A stretch of DNA of 64,000 bases from Clostridiales bacterium (GTDB lineage: Bacteria; Bacillota; Clostridia; Oscillospirales; Acutalibacteraceae): contig JAIKWV010000037.1 of the NCBI GenBank assembly GCA_024684435.1, positions 28,774 to 92,773 on the forward strand, given 5' to 3'. The notes below the pieces were generated by a model. It was not told the DNA's origin, searched no databases, and saw nothing but the letters and a program-made list of their open reading frames with translations. Below, one piece after another: positions 17,032 through 25,667 of this stretch; positions within the stretch are counted from its first letter, which is position 1; each line of letters starts with the position of its first letter. A program made the position numbers and the translations under genes.

Positions 17032-17460
17032 ATGTCAACTTATATGCCTAAGATGGGCGACATTTCCCGTAAATGGTATGTTATTGATGCCGCAGGCAAG
17101 CCGATGGGCAAGGTTGCTGTTGAAGCTGCTGTTCTTCTCAGAGGTAAGCATAAGCCCACATTCGCACCTCATGCGGATTGCGGCGATCACGTTATCATCA
17201 TCAACGCAGAAAAGGCTGTTCTCACAGGTAAGAAACTCGACCAGAAAATGTACTATCATCACACCGGTTATATCGGCAACATGAAGAAGGTCAAGTACAG
17301 CACTCTTATGAAGGATAAGCCCGAGTTCGCAATGACCCTTGCCGTTAAGGGCATGATCCCCGACACAGTGATAGGCCGTAAGGCTCTCACAAGACTCAGG
17401 GTCTACAGAGGCAGCGAGCACAACCACGCAGCACAGAAGCCCGAAGAATGGGCATTTTAA
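17032..17460 (+). CDS. rplM: 50S ribosomal protein L13
   Basis: A 142-residue ribosomal protein of the large subunit. It reads MSTYMPKMGDISRKWYVIDA, then GKPMGKVAVEAAVLLRGKHKP and MIPDTVIGRKALTRLRVYRG, all typical of L13. ATG 17032 follows CAGGAGG; an upstream in-frame start at 16987 lies inside the promoter and is rejected. It is co-transcribed with rpsI, the standard bacterial pair. Confidence 0.98.
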   Translation: MSTYMPKMGDISRKWYVIDAAGKPMGKVAVEAAVLLRGKHKPTFAPHADCGDHVIIINAEKAVLTGKKLDQKMYYHHTGYIGNMKKVKYSTLMKDKPEFAMTLAVKGMIPDTVIGRKALTRLRVYRGSEHNHAAQKPEEWAF

Positions 17461-17478
17461 TGAAGGGAGGCAAATTTA

Positions 17479-17877
17479 ATGTACGATTCTAATCCTTATT
17501 TTTACGGTACAGGCCGTAGAAAAAAGTCAGTAGCAAGAGTTCGCGTTTATGCCGGTACAGGCAAGATCACAATCAACGACAGAGACATCGACGATTATTT
17601 CGGTCTTGATACTCTCAAGCTCATCGTTCGTCAGCCTCTCGTTCTTACAGGCAATGAAAACAAGTTCGATATCGTTTGCCGCGTCAACGGCGGCGGCGTA
17701 ACGGGTCAGGCAGGCGCTATCCGCCACGGTCTTTCCCGCGCGCTTCTCCAGTACGATGAAAACATCCGTGCGACCCTCAAGAAGGCAGGTTTCCTTACCA
17801 GAGACCCCAGAATGAAGGAAAGAAAGAAGTACGGTCTCAAAGGCGCTCGTCGCGCGCCCCAGTTCTCAAAGAGATAA
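17479..17877 (+). CDS. rpsI: 30S ribosomal protein S9
   Basis: A 132-residue small-subunit protein. It shows [20 protein letters not shown] near the start, [19 protein letters not shown] in the middle, and the invariant basic C-terminal tail ending QFSKR, which contacts P-site tRNA. A GGGAGG ribosome site precedes the ATG. It ends the rplM-rpsI operon at a strong terminator. Confidence 0.98.
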   Translation: MYDSNPYFYGTGRRKKSVARVRVYAGTGKITINDRDIDDYFGLDTLKLIVRQPLVLTGNENKFDIVCRVNGGGVTGQAGAIRHGLSRALLQYDENIRATLKKAGFLTRDPRMKERKKYGLKGARRAPQFSKR

Positions 17878-17896
17878 TCTTTTATATCAAAGCCTC

Positions 17897-17930
17897 AAAG
17901 GTCCCGGTTTTGCCGGGACTTTTGTTTTTA
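17897..17930 (+). terminator. Intrinsic terminator after rpsI
   Basis: GTCCCGG (17901-17907) and CCGGGAC (17913-17919) form the stem, extended by A/T pairs, then TTTTGTTTTTAT. Confidence 0.9.
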
Positions 17931-18002
17931 TACTTGATTATCTGTTGATATTTATGATATACTGAAATTGCAAAAAAGAAAACACTCTCAGGAGGGATAT
18001 AT

Positions 18003-18749
18003 ATGCTACACGCTTTTACTAAAAACTACAACGACCTTTCCACGGACGCCGGTTTCCAGTTTGAGTTTTTCTGCGACTGCTGCGGGAACGGCTTCAAAAG
18101 CACGTTCCGTGAATCTTCCACCTACGGTCAGCATCAAAAATCTCAGCGCTTCGGCCGCATGGCATCCACCATTGGCGGATTTCTCGGCGGTAAGGTGGGC
18201 GATCTCGGTTGGGCGGTTGAACGGGGAAGCGATTTTATCAGCGACCGTTTTTCCGGTCAGTCACCTGAATGGCGCAGGGAATACGAGAAGGCATTTGACG
18301 AGGCTCAGGAAGAGGTTCGCTCCAAATTTACCAAGTGCCCTTCCTGCAACAGATGGGTATGTTCCGATTGTTGGAACGAGGACGACGGGCTGTGTACTGA
18401 ATGCGCCCCCCGTGAGGCAAGCTATGTAGCGCAGGCAAGAAACCGCGCCATGCAGCGCAACATCGACGAAGCCGCGGAGACCGCAACTGTCTGGCAGGGA
18501 AAGCTTGAGACCCGCACGACTATTTGTCCGAAATGCGGCAAGCCCGCCGGAAACGGTAAATTCTGCAACAACTGCGGCGCGCCTCTTGGCACTAACCGTT
18601 GCCCCAACTGCGGCGCGGAGGTCGCTTTAGGGCTCAAGTTCTGCGGTGAATGCGGTTCCCCCATGGAAAAGAGCGGCAAATGTCCCAGCTGCGGATATGA
18701 AAATGAGCCCGGCATGAAATTCTGCGGCGAATGCGGCACTAAATTATGA
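18003..18749 (+). CDS. Multi-zinc-ribbon protein of unknown function
   Basis: A 248-residue soluble protein. An N-terminal CDCCG is followed by a glycine-rich helix (STIGGFLGGKVGDLGWAVERG), then a Cys-rich CPSCNRWVCSDCW...CTEC cluster near residues 110-140, then three C-terminal zinc ribbons of the CxxC-x(10-12)-CxxC kind (CPKCGK...FCNNCG, CPNCGA...FCGECG, CPSCGY...FCGECG). Such tails usually mediate protein or nucleic-acid contacts. It starts behind GGAGGG and overlaps the next gene by 4 bases, so they are surely co-expressed. No enzymatic motif is visible. Confidence 0.85.
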   Translation: MLHAFTKNYNDLSTDAGFQFEFFCDCCGNGFKSTFRESSTYGQHQKSQRFGRMASTIGGFLGGKVGDLGWAVERGSDFISDRFSGQSPEWRREYEKAFDEAQEEVRSKFTKCPSCNRWVCSDCWNEDDGLCTECAPREASYVAQARNRAMQRNIDEAAETATVWQGKLETRTTICPKCGKPAGNGKFCNNCGAPLGTNRCPNCGAEVALGLKFCGECGSPMEKSGKCPSCGYENEPGMKFCGECGTKL

Positions 18750-19663
18750 GTTACCGTGGGCGGGCGCTCGGAGCTGATACCGAGCTTCATATTGAACGGG
18801 AGGGTATTCGTATCGGCAGTCGTTTTCTCGACTACGCCGACGTAAAAACGATCATTCCCATGAATCACCGTGTGCTGGTGGATACCCTGGACGGCGAACA
18901 AATTGAAATATCCATGCTCGGCTTTTCCTACGACGGATTCTGGGAAGAGCTTTCGGGCAGTTTTACCGCGCGCACTTTGGAGGCGCTGTTTGTTGAAGGA
19001 ACGCCGATAATGTCCGTGGAGGGCGAATACGAAACCCCTGAGGAAAAAGGAAGAGCCCGGATCGACCTGTATCCCGACTCCGTATGCATCCTTCCACCCA
19101 CCTGCGGCGCGGTGCGTATCCCCCTTTGTTTTATCCGGGAAATACGGCTTGACGGCTATCTTATAAATATCACCTCAAACGACGGCACGAATTATGTCGT
19201 GGGGCGCATGGGCTACGATACCATCCCCTTTGCGGAGCGGGCTCAGAAGGCAGCCGACAAAATAAAAAAGGAACGAGCCGCGCTGCTTGCAAAGCTTAAG
19301 CTCACTCCCCCGTTTGCCCATATCGGTCTTTTCCGCACTACAACGCCGGAGCTTTATTGGCAGGCCGGATTCGGTAAGGGCTGCTGTGCCGTTGAGCTTT
19401 TCACGCAGGAGGACGCCGCAACGTATCTTTACAGATTTTCCGAACCGCAGTCGGTATTCACCCTGCGGCTGGAGGAAGCGTTGGAGGCAATGGGACCGCA
19501 CCGTGAGATTATATACTGGACTGACGAACAGCTTAATCAAAAGTCCCTTTACCGTATGGCGGCGGCACGCTGCGGCGCGGTGCGCTATTTGCGCGCCCGG
19601 GCTGACGGCAGACTGATACACAATCAGACCCACTCGGATAGGCTGGCTGAGTTTTTGGCGTAA
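18746..19663 (+). CDS. Uncharacterised protein coupled to the zinc-ribbon protein
   Basis: A 305-residue soluble protein that I do not recognise. The first 190 residues are beta-strand-rich and look like two tandem PH-like or GRAM-like modules (IEREGIRIGSRFLDYADVKT and DLYPDSVCILPPTCGAVRIP share a strand-loop pattern). An alanine/lysine-rich helix (about 170-190) links to a C-terminal domain with ELYWQAGFGKG and LEEALEAMGPHREIIYW. There are no membrane helices or signal peptide. The 4-base ATGA overlap with the upstream gene indicates a two-protein unit. The G+C-rich codon use here differs from the flanking spore and sugar genes. Confidence 0.75.
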   Translation: MSYRGRALGADTELHIEREGIRIGSRFLDYADVKTIIPMNHRVLVDTLDGEQIEISMLGFSYDGFWEELSGSFTARTLEALFVEGTPIMSVEGEYETPEEKGRARIDLYPDSVCILPPTCGAVRIPLCFIREIRLDGYLINITSNDGTNYVVGRMGYDTIPFAERAQKAADKIKKERAALLAKLKLTPPFAHIGLFRTTTPELYWQAGFGKGCCAVELFTQEDAATYLYRFSEPQSVFTLRLEEALEAMGPHREIIYWTDEQLNQKSLYRMAAARCGAVRYLRARADGRLIHNQTHSDRLAEFLA

Positions 19664-19679
19664 AATAAATTAAATCTCA

Positions 19680-19720
19680 AAACGGGCGAAGGCTACACAA
19701 GCAACTTTCACCCGTTTTTT
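19680..19720 (+). terminator. Intrinsic terminator after the zinc-ribbon pair
   Basis: AAACGGG and CCCGTTT close a long hairpin with inner GAAG/CTTTC pairing and end in six T residues, between convergent transcription units. Confidence 0.8.
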
Positions 19721-19746
19721 GTCGTTTATAGAATATTTTAATTTGT

Positions 19747-20355
19747 TTATTTCCCGCAGTTCTTGTCAAACGCCGGGTTGCACATATAGTAGTTCCTGCT
19801 GTCAAGCCTGTCAGTCGCAAGTCTCAGACCCTCGCCGAATCTCTGGAAGTGAACGACTTCCCTTTCACGCAGGAATTTGATGGGTTCCCGCACGTCGGGA
19901 TCGTCCACAAGGCGAAGGATGTTGTCGTATGTCGTCCTTGCCTTCTGTTCAGCTGCAAGGTTTTCAGAAAGGTCGGTTATGACGTCGCCCTTGCTCTGCA
20001 TACCGGCAGCCGACCATGGCGTTCCGCTTGCCGCCTGTGGGTAAATGCCGGTGGTATGATCGACAAAATAATCCTCAAAGCCGGCTTTCTTGATCTCGTC
20101 AATGCTCAGGTTGCGGGTAAGCTGATAAACAATAGTGCCGATCATTTCAAGATGCCCGAGTTCCTCTGTCCCGATATCTGTCAGCAAGCCTTTAAGCTCC
20201 GGGTAAGGCATGGCGAAGCGCTGGCTCAGATAGCGCAGAGACGCGCCCAACTCCCCGTCCGGGCCGCCATATTGTGTTATGATTATCTTTGCGTATTTCG
20301 GATTAGGATTTGTGATCTTTACAGGGTATTGCAGTTTCTTCTCATATACAAACAT
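19747..20355 (-). CDS. cotJC: Spore coat protein CotJC (manganese-catalase fold)
   Basis: A 202-residue ferritin-like protein related to manganese catalase, found in the spore coat. It starts MFVYEKKLQYPVKI, matching CotJC; a longer start at 20403 would lie deep in cotJB. Metal-site helices include ELGASLRYLSQRF, IGTEELGHLEMI, LAAEQKARTTYDNIL and REREVVHFQRFGEGL, with the conserved Glu and ExxH residues. It is the last gene of cotJABC. In Bacillus subtilis the operon is transcribed by sigma-E in the mother cell. Confidence 0.95.
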   Translation of the reverse strand: MFVYEKKLQYPVKITNPNPKYAKIIITQYGGPDGELGASLRYLSQRFAMPYPELKGLLTDIGTEELGHLEMIGTIVYQLTRNLSIDEIKKAGFEDYFVDHTTGIYPQAASGTPWSAAGMQSKGDVITDLSENLAAEQKARTTYDNILRLVDDPDVREPIKFLREREVVHFQRFGEGLRLATDRLDSRNYYMCNPAFDKNCGK

Positions 20356-20357
20356 TC

Positions 20358-20612
20358 TTATTCGCACCCCTCTATATCCCAGGGCCACGGATTTTTCAGC
20401 CATTCCGCGCCCTCTGCGTTGAAGCCCGTCAGCGCGCCGTAGTTTTCCTCATACTCGCTGACAAGGGCTGTGTACTTTGCGTGACATTTTTTAAAGAGAG
20501 CCACAGCTTGCAGGTCGCCCGGATGTGTATCAAGATACAAGTGAAGCTCCCAAAGCGTAAACTGTGCCGCCGACAGCTTTTTCAGCGCCGACTGCCTGCA
20601 TGATGTACTCAT
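20358..20612 (-). CDS. cotJB: Spore coat protein CotJB
   Basis: An 84-residue coat protein with the CotJB pattern: AAQFTLWELHLYLDTHPGD, then CHAKYTALVSEYEENYG, and the C-terminal WLKNPWPWDIEG. It overlaps the end of cotJA by 4 bases and ends 2 bases before the cotJC start codon, so the three are translationally coupled. It probably helps deposit the CotJ proteins in the developing coat. Confidence 0.93.
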   Translation of the reverse strand: MSTSCRQSALKKLSAAQFTLWELHLYLDTHPGDLQAVALFKKCHAKYTALVSEYEENYGALTGFNAEGAEWLKNPWPWDIEGCE

Positions 20613-20851
20613 TTACAGCACCCCGATCCTGCCATGAAGGGCTTATTGAGGACAGGAAACAGTGTTCCCTCTTCCAGAGCCTTCATATCATCGTAAACCG
20701 TGGTGTCCGTCTGAAACGGCACATACATCATAGTAGGCGATATTTTTTTCGGCAGTTCAGACGTGGGATCAAACACGGAACATCTGTCGCCGGGATTCAT
20801 CTGTCTGTTGAATCTGCCGTATCCCTGCTCATAATTGTAGTTCACATTCAT
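20609..20851 (-). CDS. cotJA: Spore coat-associated protein CotJA
   Basis: An 80-residue protein with the CotJA core (MMYVPFQTDTTVYDDMKALE, then GTLFPVLNKPF). The ATG at 20851 follows AAAGGAGAA. The upstream region on the minus strand contains CATATCATA near 20908-20916, which resembles -10 boxes of the mother-cell sigma factors E or K, but I cannot place a convincing -35. It is the first gene of cotJABC and direct evidence that the host makes endospores. Confidence 0.92.
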   Translation of the reverse strand: MNVNYNYEQGYGRFNRQMNPGDRCSVFDPTSELPKKISPTMMYVPFQTDTTVYDDMKALEEGTLFPVLNKPFMAGSGCCK

Positions 20852-20964
20852 TCTCCTTTGCTGTTATTTTGTAGTTTGAGCATGATAAAAGACCAAACTC
20901 TACTATATGATATGAAATTTTTTGATTTTTGACATCATAATCCCTTTTATATTTTAAATATTTG

Positions 20965-20973
20965 TGATACAAT
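20965..20973 (+). promoter_or_regulatory. Possible extended -10 promoter for the deoB operon
   Basis: TGATACAAT gives a TGn extended -10 at 20965-20973, 28 bases before the deoB start. A TTGACA at 20929-20934 lies too far upstream for this box, so the -35 is unclear. Confidence 0.4.
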
Positions 20974-21001
20974 ATAATTTGAAAAAATTGGAGGGTATGT
21001 T

Positions 21002-22174
21002 TTGGGTAAGGTTAAGAGGGTCTTTATAATTGTGCTTGACAGCTTCGGTATCGGCGAATTGCCGGACGCCGAAGCATTCGGTGATTCCGGCAGCAATACC
21101 CTTGCCGCCGTTTGCGGCTCCGAACATCTCTCCCTGCCAAACATGACTGGAATGGGACTGTTCAACATAGAAGGGACCTGTTTCGGACGTTCCGTATCCT
21201 CCCCCTGTTCCGCATTTGGAAGGCTTGCGGAAAGATCCGCAGGCAAAGATTCCGTGATCGGTCATTGGGAAATATCCGGCATAATTTCCCGTCAGCCCCT
21301 CCCCACCTACCCTGACGGATTCCCCGATGAAATACTTGACAAATTCAGGAGCGAGACCGGCAGAGATATCCTGTGCAACAAGCCATATTCAGGTACAAAG
21401 GTCATCGAAGATTACGGACTTGAGCATATCAGGACAGGAAAGCTTATCGTATATACTTCCGGCGACAGCGTTTTTCAGATCGCCGCCCATGAAAAGATCG
21501 TACCCGTAGAACAGCTTTATGAATATTGCCTTATCGCCCGTAAGATACTCTCCGGCAGGCACGGCGTGGGAAGAGTCATTGCAAGACCCTTTGACGGAGA
21601 ATACCCCGACTTTTTCAGGACAGAAAACCGGCATGATTTTTCCGTTGATCCCCCGGAGAAAACCATGCTCGACTATCTGCATGAAGCGGGATACGATACC
21701 CTGAGCGTGGGAAAAATATATGATATTTTCAACGGCAGAGGTATATCAAAGGCGATCAAAAGCAAATCTAATGATGAGGGCAAGGCTGAAACGCTGAACG
21801 CTCTCAGGCTTGATTTCAACGGTCTATGCTTTACAAACTTAGTTGACTTCGATATGAAATTCGGTCACAGGAACGATATTGACGGATATGCCGCGGAGCT
21901 GAGCCGCTTTGATAAATGGCTGGGTGATTTTCTGAACGCAATGAACGGTGACGACATTCTGATGATAACAGCGGATCACGGCTGTGATCCCTCCACCCCC
22001 AGTACGGATCATTCGAGAGAATATATCCCACTGTTAGTTTACGGCAAAGCCGTAAAGAATGTTGATTTAGGTACTCTTGATTGTTTTTCCGATATTGGAA
22101 AGACCGTGCTGGACATATTCAATGTTAAAAATAATATCTGCGGTACAAGCTTTAAAGAAAGGATGATCCTTTGA
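21002..22174 (+). CDS. deoB: Phosphopentomutase
   Basis: A 390-residue alkaline-phosphatase-superfamily mutase converting (deoxy)ribose 1-phosphate to the 5-phosphate in nucleoside breakdown. Metal motifs: VLDSFGIGELPDA at the N-terminus, GHWEI, and ADHGCDPSTPSTDHSRE near the C-terminus. The start is TTG at 21002 with GGAGGG six bases upstream; the nearby ATG is out of frame. Its product feeds DeoC, whose gene lies on the opposite strand at 29.4-30.1 kb. The stop codon overlaps the polA start by one base (TGATG). Confidence 0.96.
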   Translation: MGKVKRVFIIVLDSFGIGELPDAEAFGDSGSNTLAAVCGSEHLSLPNMTGMGLFNIEGTCFGRSVSSPCSAFGRLAERSAGKDSVIGHWEISGIISRQPLPTYPDGFPDEILDKFRSETGRDILCNKPYSGTKVIEDYGLEHIRTGKLIVYTSGDSVFQIAAHEKIVPVEQLYEYCLIARKILSGRHGVGRVIARPFDGEYPDFFRTENRHDFSVDPPEKTMLDYLHEAGYDTLSVGKIYDIFNGRGISKAIKSKSNDEGKAETLNALRLDFNGLCFTNLVDFDMKFGHRNDIDGYAAELSRFDKWLGDFLNAMNGDDILMITADHGCDPSTPSTDHSREYIPLLVYGKAVKNVDLGTLDCFSDIGKTVLDIFNVKNNICGTSFKERMIL

Positions 22175-24756
22175 TGAAGATCCTTGCTATTGACGGCAAC
22201 AGCATAATCAACAGGGCTTTCTACGGCATAAAGCTGCTGACGACCAAGGACGGACGTTTTACCAACGGAATATACGGATTTTTGAACATCCTGTTAAAGC
22301 TTAAGGAAGATATCGGACCCGACGCTGTGGCGGTGGCGTTCGATCTGAAGGCTCCCACCTTCCGGCATAAGATGTATGACGGCTACAAGGCGGGACGCAA
22401 GGGTATGCCCGATGAGCTTGCGCAGCAAATGCCTGTGCTGAAAAAGCTGCTTGACGCAATGGGATATACTATCATTGAAGCCGAGGGCTGGGAGGCAGAC
22501 GATATCCTCGGGACCATTTCAGGTCTGTGCCGCGGCGAAGACAAATGCTTTATTGCCACCGGCGACAGAGACTGTCTTCAGCTGATAAACGAAAACACCT
22601 TCGTCTGCCTTGCTTCAACTAAGATGGGCAGAGCGATCACCACGACTTACGATATTGAAAAAACAAAAGAAGATTACGGCGTTTCCCCGGAAAAGCTTAT
22701 TGATATAAAAGCTCTCATGGGAGACAGTTCGGACAATATCCCCGGCGTAGCGGGTATAGGTCAGAAAACCGCAACAGAGCTTATTCAGCGTTTTGATAAC
22801 ATTGACAAAATATACGCGGAGCTCGATACCATAGATATCAAGCCCTCTGTCCGTTCAAAGCTTGAGGCGGACAAGGATATGGCATACCTGAGCCGGGATC
22901 TGGGCAGGATCTCAAAATCCGCCCCCATCGACACAGATCTTACGCATTATATTCCCTCCGAAGCAAACGCATTTGAGGTCACAAAGATACTTGCGGATCT
23001 TGAGATGTTCAAGATGATCGAACGGCTGGGCATTAAAAATGAGCCTGTCAAAACAGATGAGGCTCAGGGCAAAGCTTATACTGTTACAGCCTATGACGAA
23101 CAGGACTATGACGCTTTTTTAAATCGGCTCGAAGCTGACGGAGAGGCATACTTCACCTTTGATTTTTCCAGCGGTTATATTGAAGAAATGCGCTTTGCGG
23201 TGGATGATAAGATCGCTGTTGTCCTGTGCGGCAGTCTTGCCTTCCCCGGATTTGTAAAAGACTTTCTCGAAAACAAAAACATCAAAAAATATACTTTGAA
23301 CACAAAACAGCTCTATTCCTACGCCATCAAGAATCAGATCAACGCTGTGGAAATAGCTTTTGACGCCGTGCTTGCGGGATATATCCTCAATCCCTCCTCA
23401 AACAACTATGAGCTTTCAAGGCTCATTCAGGAATACGGCATTATTTTCCCAGAAAACGAGGATGAAAAGATATCATGCACCGGCGCGCTGCCGGCTCTGT
23501 GCAAGGCTCTTTCCGCCCTTATTGAATCAAACGGTCAGAATGGGCTCTTATATGACATTGAAATGCCTCTTGCCCGTGTTCTTGCCTCAATGGAGCTTGT
23601 GGGCTTTGCCGTTAACGAACAGGGCATAGAACAGTTCGGAGAGGAGCTTGACGGACGGATCGGTGATCTGACGGCTCAGATCTATGGTTACGCCGGAGAA
23701 GAATTCAATATAAACTCTCCCAAGCAACTTGGCGAGATTCTTTTTGAAAAGCTGAATCTTCCCGGCAAGAAAAAAACGAAAAGCGGATATTCCACCAATG
23801 CGGAAGTATTGGAAGGTCTTGCGGATGAACATCCGATCATTGAAAAAATACTGGAATACCGTACCCTCACAAAGCTTAAAAGCACCTACTGTGACGGTCT
23901 GCTCAAGGTCATTTCTCCTGACGGGAGGATACACTCCACACTGAATCAGACCGAAACACGAACAGGCAGGATATCCTCCACCGAACCGAACCTGCAAAAC
24001 ATCCCCGTCCGTTCGGAGCTTGGGTCACAGATGCGCAAATTCTTCATTGCCGATAAGGGCAATGTACTTGTGGACGCAGACTATTCGCAGATCGAACTGC
24101 GTGTGCTGGCTCACATTGCAAACGACGCCACCATGATAGAGGCGTTCAACAATAACGACGATATCCACACCATAACCGCCTCACAGGTCTTCAATATGCC
24201 CATTAACATGGTAACTCCCCTTATGAGGAGTCGGGCAAAGGCGGTAAATTTCGGCATCGTTTACGGCATAGGCGCATTCTCCCTTGCAAAAGATATCGGC
24301 GTTACCAGGGCACAGGCGGACAGATATATCAAGGACTATCTTCTCCACTATTCCGGCGTTGATGAATATATGCACCGGGTGGTAGAGCAGGCAAAGGAAA
24401 AGGGCTATGTGGAGACCCTGTTCGCCCGACGCAGATATCTGCCGGAGCTCACCGCGTCAAACGCCATGCTCCGCGCCTTCGGGGAACGTGTGGCAAGGAA
24501 TATGCCCATACAGGGAACAGCCGCGGACATAATAAAGATCGCCATGATAAGAGTTTGGGAACAATTTGAGCAGAACGGTCTCAAGGCTCGCCTTATAATG
24601 CAGGTACACGATGAGCTTATAGTTGAAGCTCCGAATGACGAAGCTGAAACCGTTAAAAATATTCTTAAGGAAGAAATGGAGTCCGCCGTGAAAATGAAGG
24701 TCAATCTTACCGCCGACGTTCACTGCGGTCCCTCCTGGTATGACGCGAAAGGATAA
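22174..24756 (+). CDS. polA: DNA polymerase I
   Basis: An 860-residue repair and lagging-strand maturation polymerase. The N-terminal 5'-3' nuclease domain (residues 1-285) carries KAPTFRHKMYDGYK, EADDILGT and LMGDSSDNIPGV. The middle proofreading-like domain has lost its Asp/Glu residues, as in many Firmicutes. Polymerase motifs are complete: DYSQIELRVLAHI near 635, RSRAKAVNFGIVYG near 685 and QVHDEL near 811. ATG 22174 is preferred to the TTG three bases earlier. It is part of the deoB-to-LCP operon. Confidence 0.97.
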   Translation: MKILAIDGNSIINRAFYGIKLLTTKDGRFTNGIYGFLNILLKLKEDIGPDAVAVAFDLKAPTFRHKMYDGYKAGRKGMPDELAQQMPVLKKLLDAMGYTIIEAEGWEADDILGTISGLCRGEDKCFIATGDRDCLQLINENTFVCLASTKMGRAITTTYDIEKTKEDYGVSPEKLIDIKALMGDSSDNIPGVAGIGQKTATELIQRFDNIDKIYAELDTIDIKPSVRSKLEADKDMAYLSRDLGRISKSAPIDTDLTHYIPSEANAFEVTKILADLEMFKMIERLGIKNEPVKTDEAQGKAYTVTAYDEQDYDAFLNRLEADGEAYFTFDFSSGYIEEMRFAVDDKIAVVLCGSLAFPGFVKDFLENKNIKKYTLNTKQLYSYAIKNQINAVEIAFDAVLAGYILNPSSNNYELSRLIQEYGIIFPENEDEKISCTGALPALCKALSALIESNGQNGLLYDIEMPLARVLASMELVGFAVNEQGIEQFGEELDGRIGDLTAQIYGYAGEEFNINSPKQLGEILFEKLNLPGKKKTKSGYSTNAEVLEGLADEHPIIEKILEYRTLTKLKSTYCDGLLKVISPDGRIHSTLNQTETRTGRISSTEPNLQNIPVRSELGSQMRKFFIADKGNVLVDADYSQIELRVLAHIANDATMIEAFNNNDDIHTITASQVFNMPINMVTPLMRSRAKAVNFGIVYGIGAFSLAKDIGVTRAQADRYIKDYLLHYSGVDEYMHRVVEQAKEKGYVETLFARRRYLPELTASNAMLRAFGERVARNMPIQGTAADIIKIAMIRVWEQFEQNGLKARLIMQVHDELIVEAPNDEAETVKNILKEEMESAVKMKVNLTADVHCGPSWYDAKG

Positions 24757-24761
24757 GGCAA

Positions 24762-25199
24762 ATGAAGATAAAATATACTGTATATTTCGTATGCACCGGC
24801 AACACCTGCAGAAGCCCTATGGCGGAAGGAATATTCCGTAAAATGCTTGATGAAAAAGGTATAAATTACATTGAAGTAAAAAGCTGCGGAATAAACGCAG
24901 ATGAGGGTACCCCTGTTTCCGTTAACGCCGTGATCGCGGCAAAGGAATACGGAGCCGATATTTCTGCGCATACCGCTGTCCCCTTTACTCCGGAAATCGT
25001 TTCTTACTCAACGATATTTGTCTGCATGACCTATTCTCATCTGCTGAGTTTACTTGGAACCATACCGCGCGAACAGCTTTTCGTTTTAGGCAACGGTATA
25101 CCTGATCCGTATATGGGTGATGAGGAAACCTACCGCAGATGCGCAAAGGCTATATATAATGCCCTGCCGGAGCTGATGAACACTCTTAAGATCGAATAA
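24762..25199 (+). CDS. Low-molecular-weight protein phosphatase, YwlE-like (probable protein-arginine phosphatase)
   Basis: A 145-residue phosphatase. The active-site P-loop is C11-TGNTC-R17-S, and the general-acid loop is IPDPYMGDE. A Thr after the catalytic Cys (CTGNTCRS) is the residue that distinguishes YwlE arginine phosphatases from tyrosine phosphatases, which usually have Leu or Ile there; this follows published work on YwlE, while activity here is inferred. It lies 5 bases after polA. No McsB arginine kinase gene is in the window to confirm the pathway. Confidence 0.85.
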   Translation: MKIKYTVYFVCTGNTCRSPMAEGIFRKMLDEKGINYIEVKSCGINADEGTPVSVNAVIAAKEYGADISAHTAVPFTPEIVSYSTIFVCMTYSHLLSLLGTIPREQLFVLGNGIPDPYMGDEETYRRCAKAIYNALPELMNTLKIE

Positions 25200-25217
25200 T
25201 AACAGAGGTCAACATAT

Positions 25218-25667
25218 ATGACTGTCGTTCCGTTTTGCAAAGAACATATTGATGATATTGCACGTCTGGAAAATGAATGCTTCTCTACGCCATGGTCAAA
25301 GCAGGCGCTGACGGATGAACTTGAAAACCCCAACGCCAATTTTCTTACCGCGTTTGACGGTGAAAAGCTTGTCGGTTATTTAGGGCTTTATGATATTTCC
25401 GGCGAGTGCTATATAACAAATATCGCCGTTTTTCCCGAATTCAGACGTATGGGCGTTGCGGATATGCTTCTGAGCCGCGGTGAAAGCGAAGCCGTAAAAC
25501 GAGGCTGTATTTTCATTTCTCTTGAAGTAAGGCAAAGTAATTCCCCCGCAATAGATCTGTACAAAAAACACGGGTATGAGATCGCAGGGGTTCGTAAAAA
25601 TTTTTATTCCCGTCCGGCAGAGGACGCTTATATCATGACAAAAATATTAAGGACTGATCCTGCTTGA
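25218..25667 (+). CDS. rimI: Ribosomal protein S18-alanine N-acetyltransferase
   Basis: A 149-residue GNAT enzyme of the RimI group. It shows ITNIAVFPEFRRMGVADMLL (acetyl-CoA site) and LEVRQSNSPAIDLYKKHGYEIAGVRKNFY, the RimI hallmark C-terminal stretch. It would acetylate the N-terminal Ala of S18 or elongation factors. Its stop overlaps the tsaD start by 4 bases; this rimI-tsaD arrangement is very common in Firmicutes, normally with tsaB, which is absent here. Confidence 0.93.
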   Translation: MTVVPFCKEHIDDIARLENECFSTPWSKQALTDELENPNANFLTAFDGEKLVGYLGLYDISGECYITNIAVFPEFRRMGVADMLLSRGESEAVKRGCIFISLEVRQSNSPAIDLYKKHGYEIAGVRKNFYSRPAEDAYIMTKILRTDPA

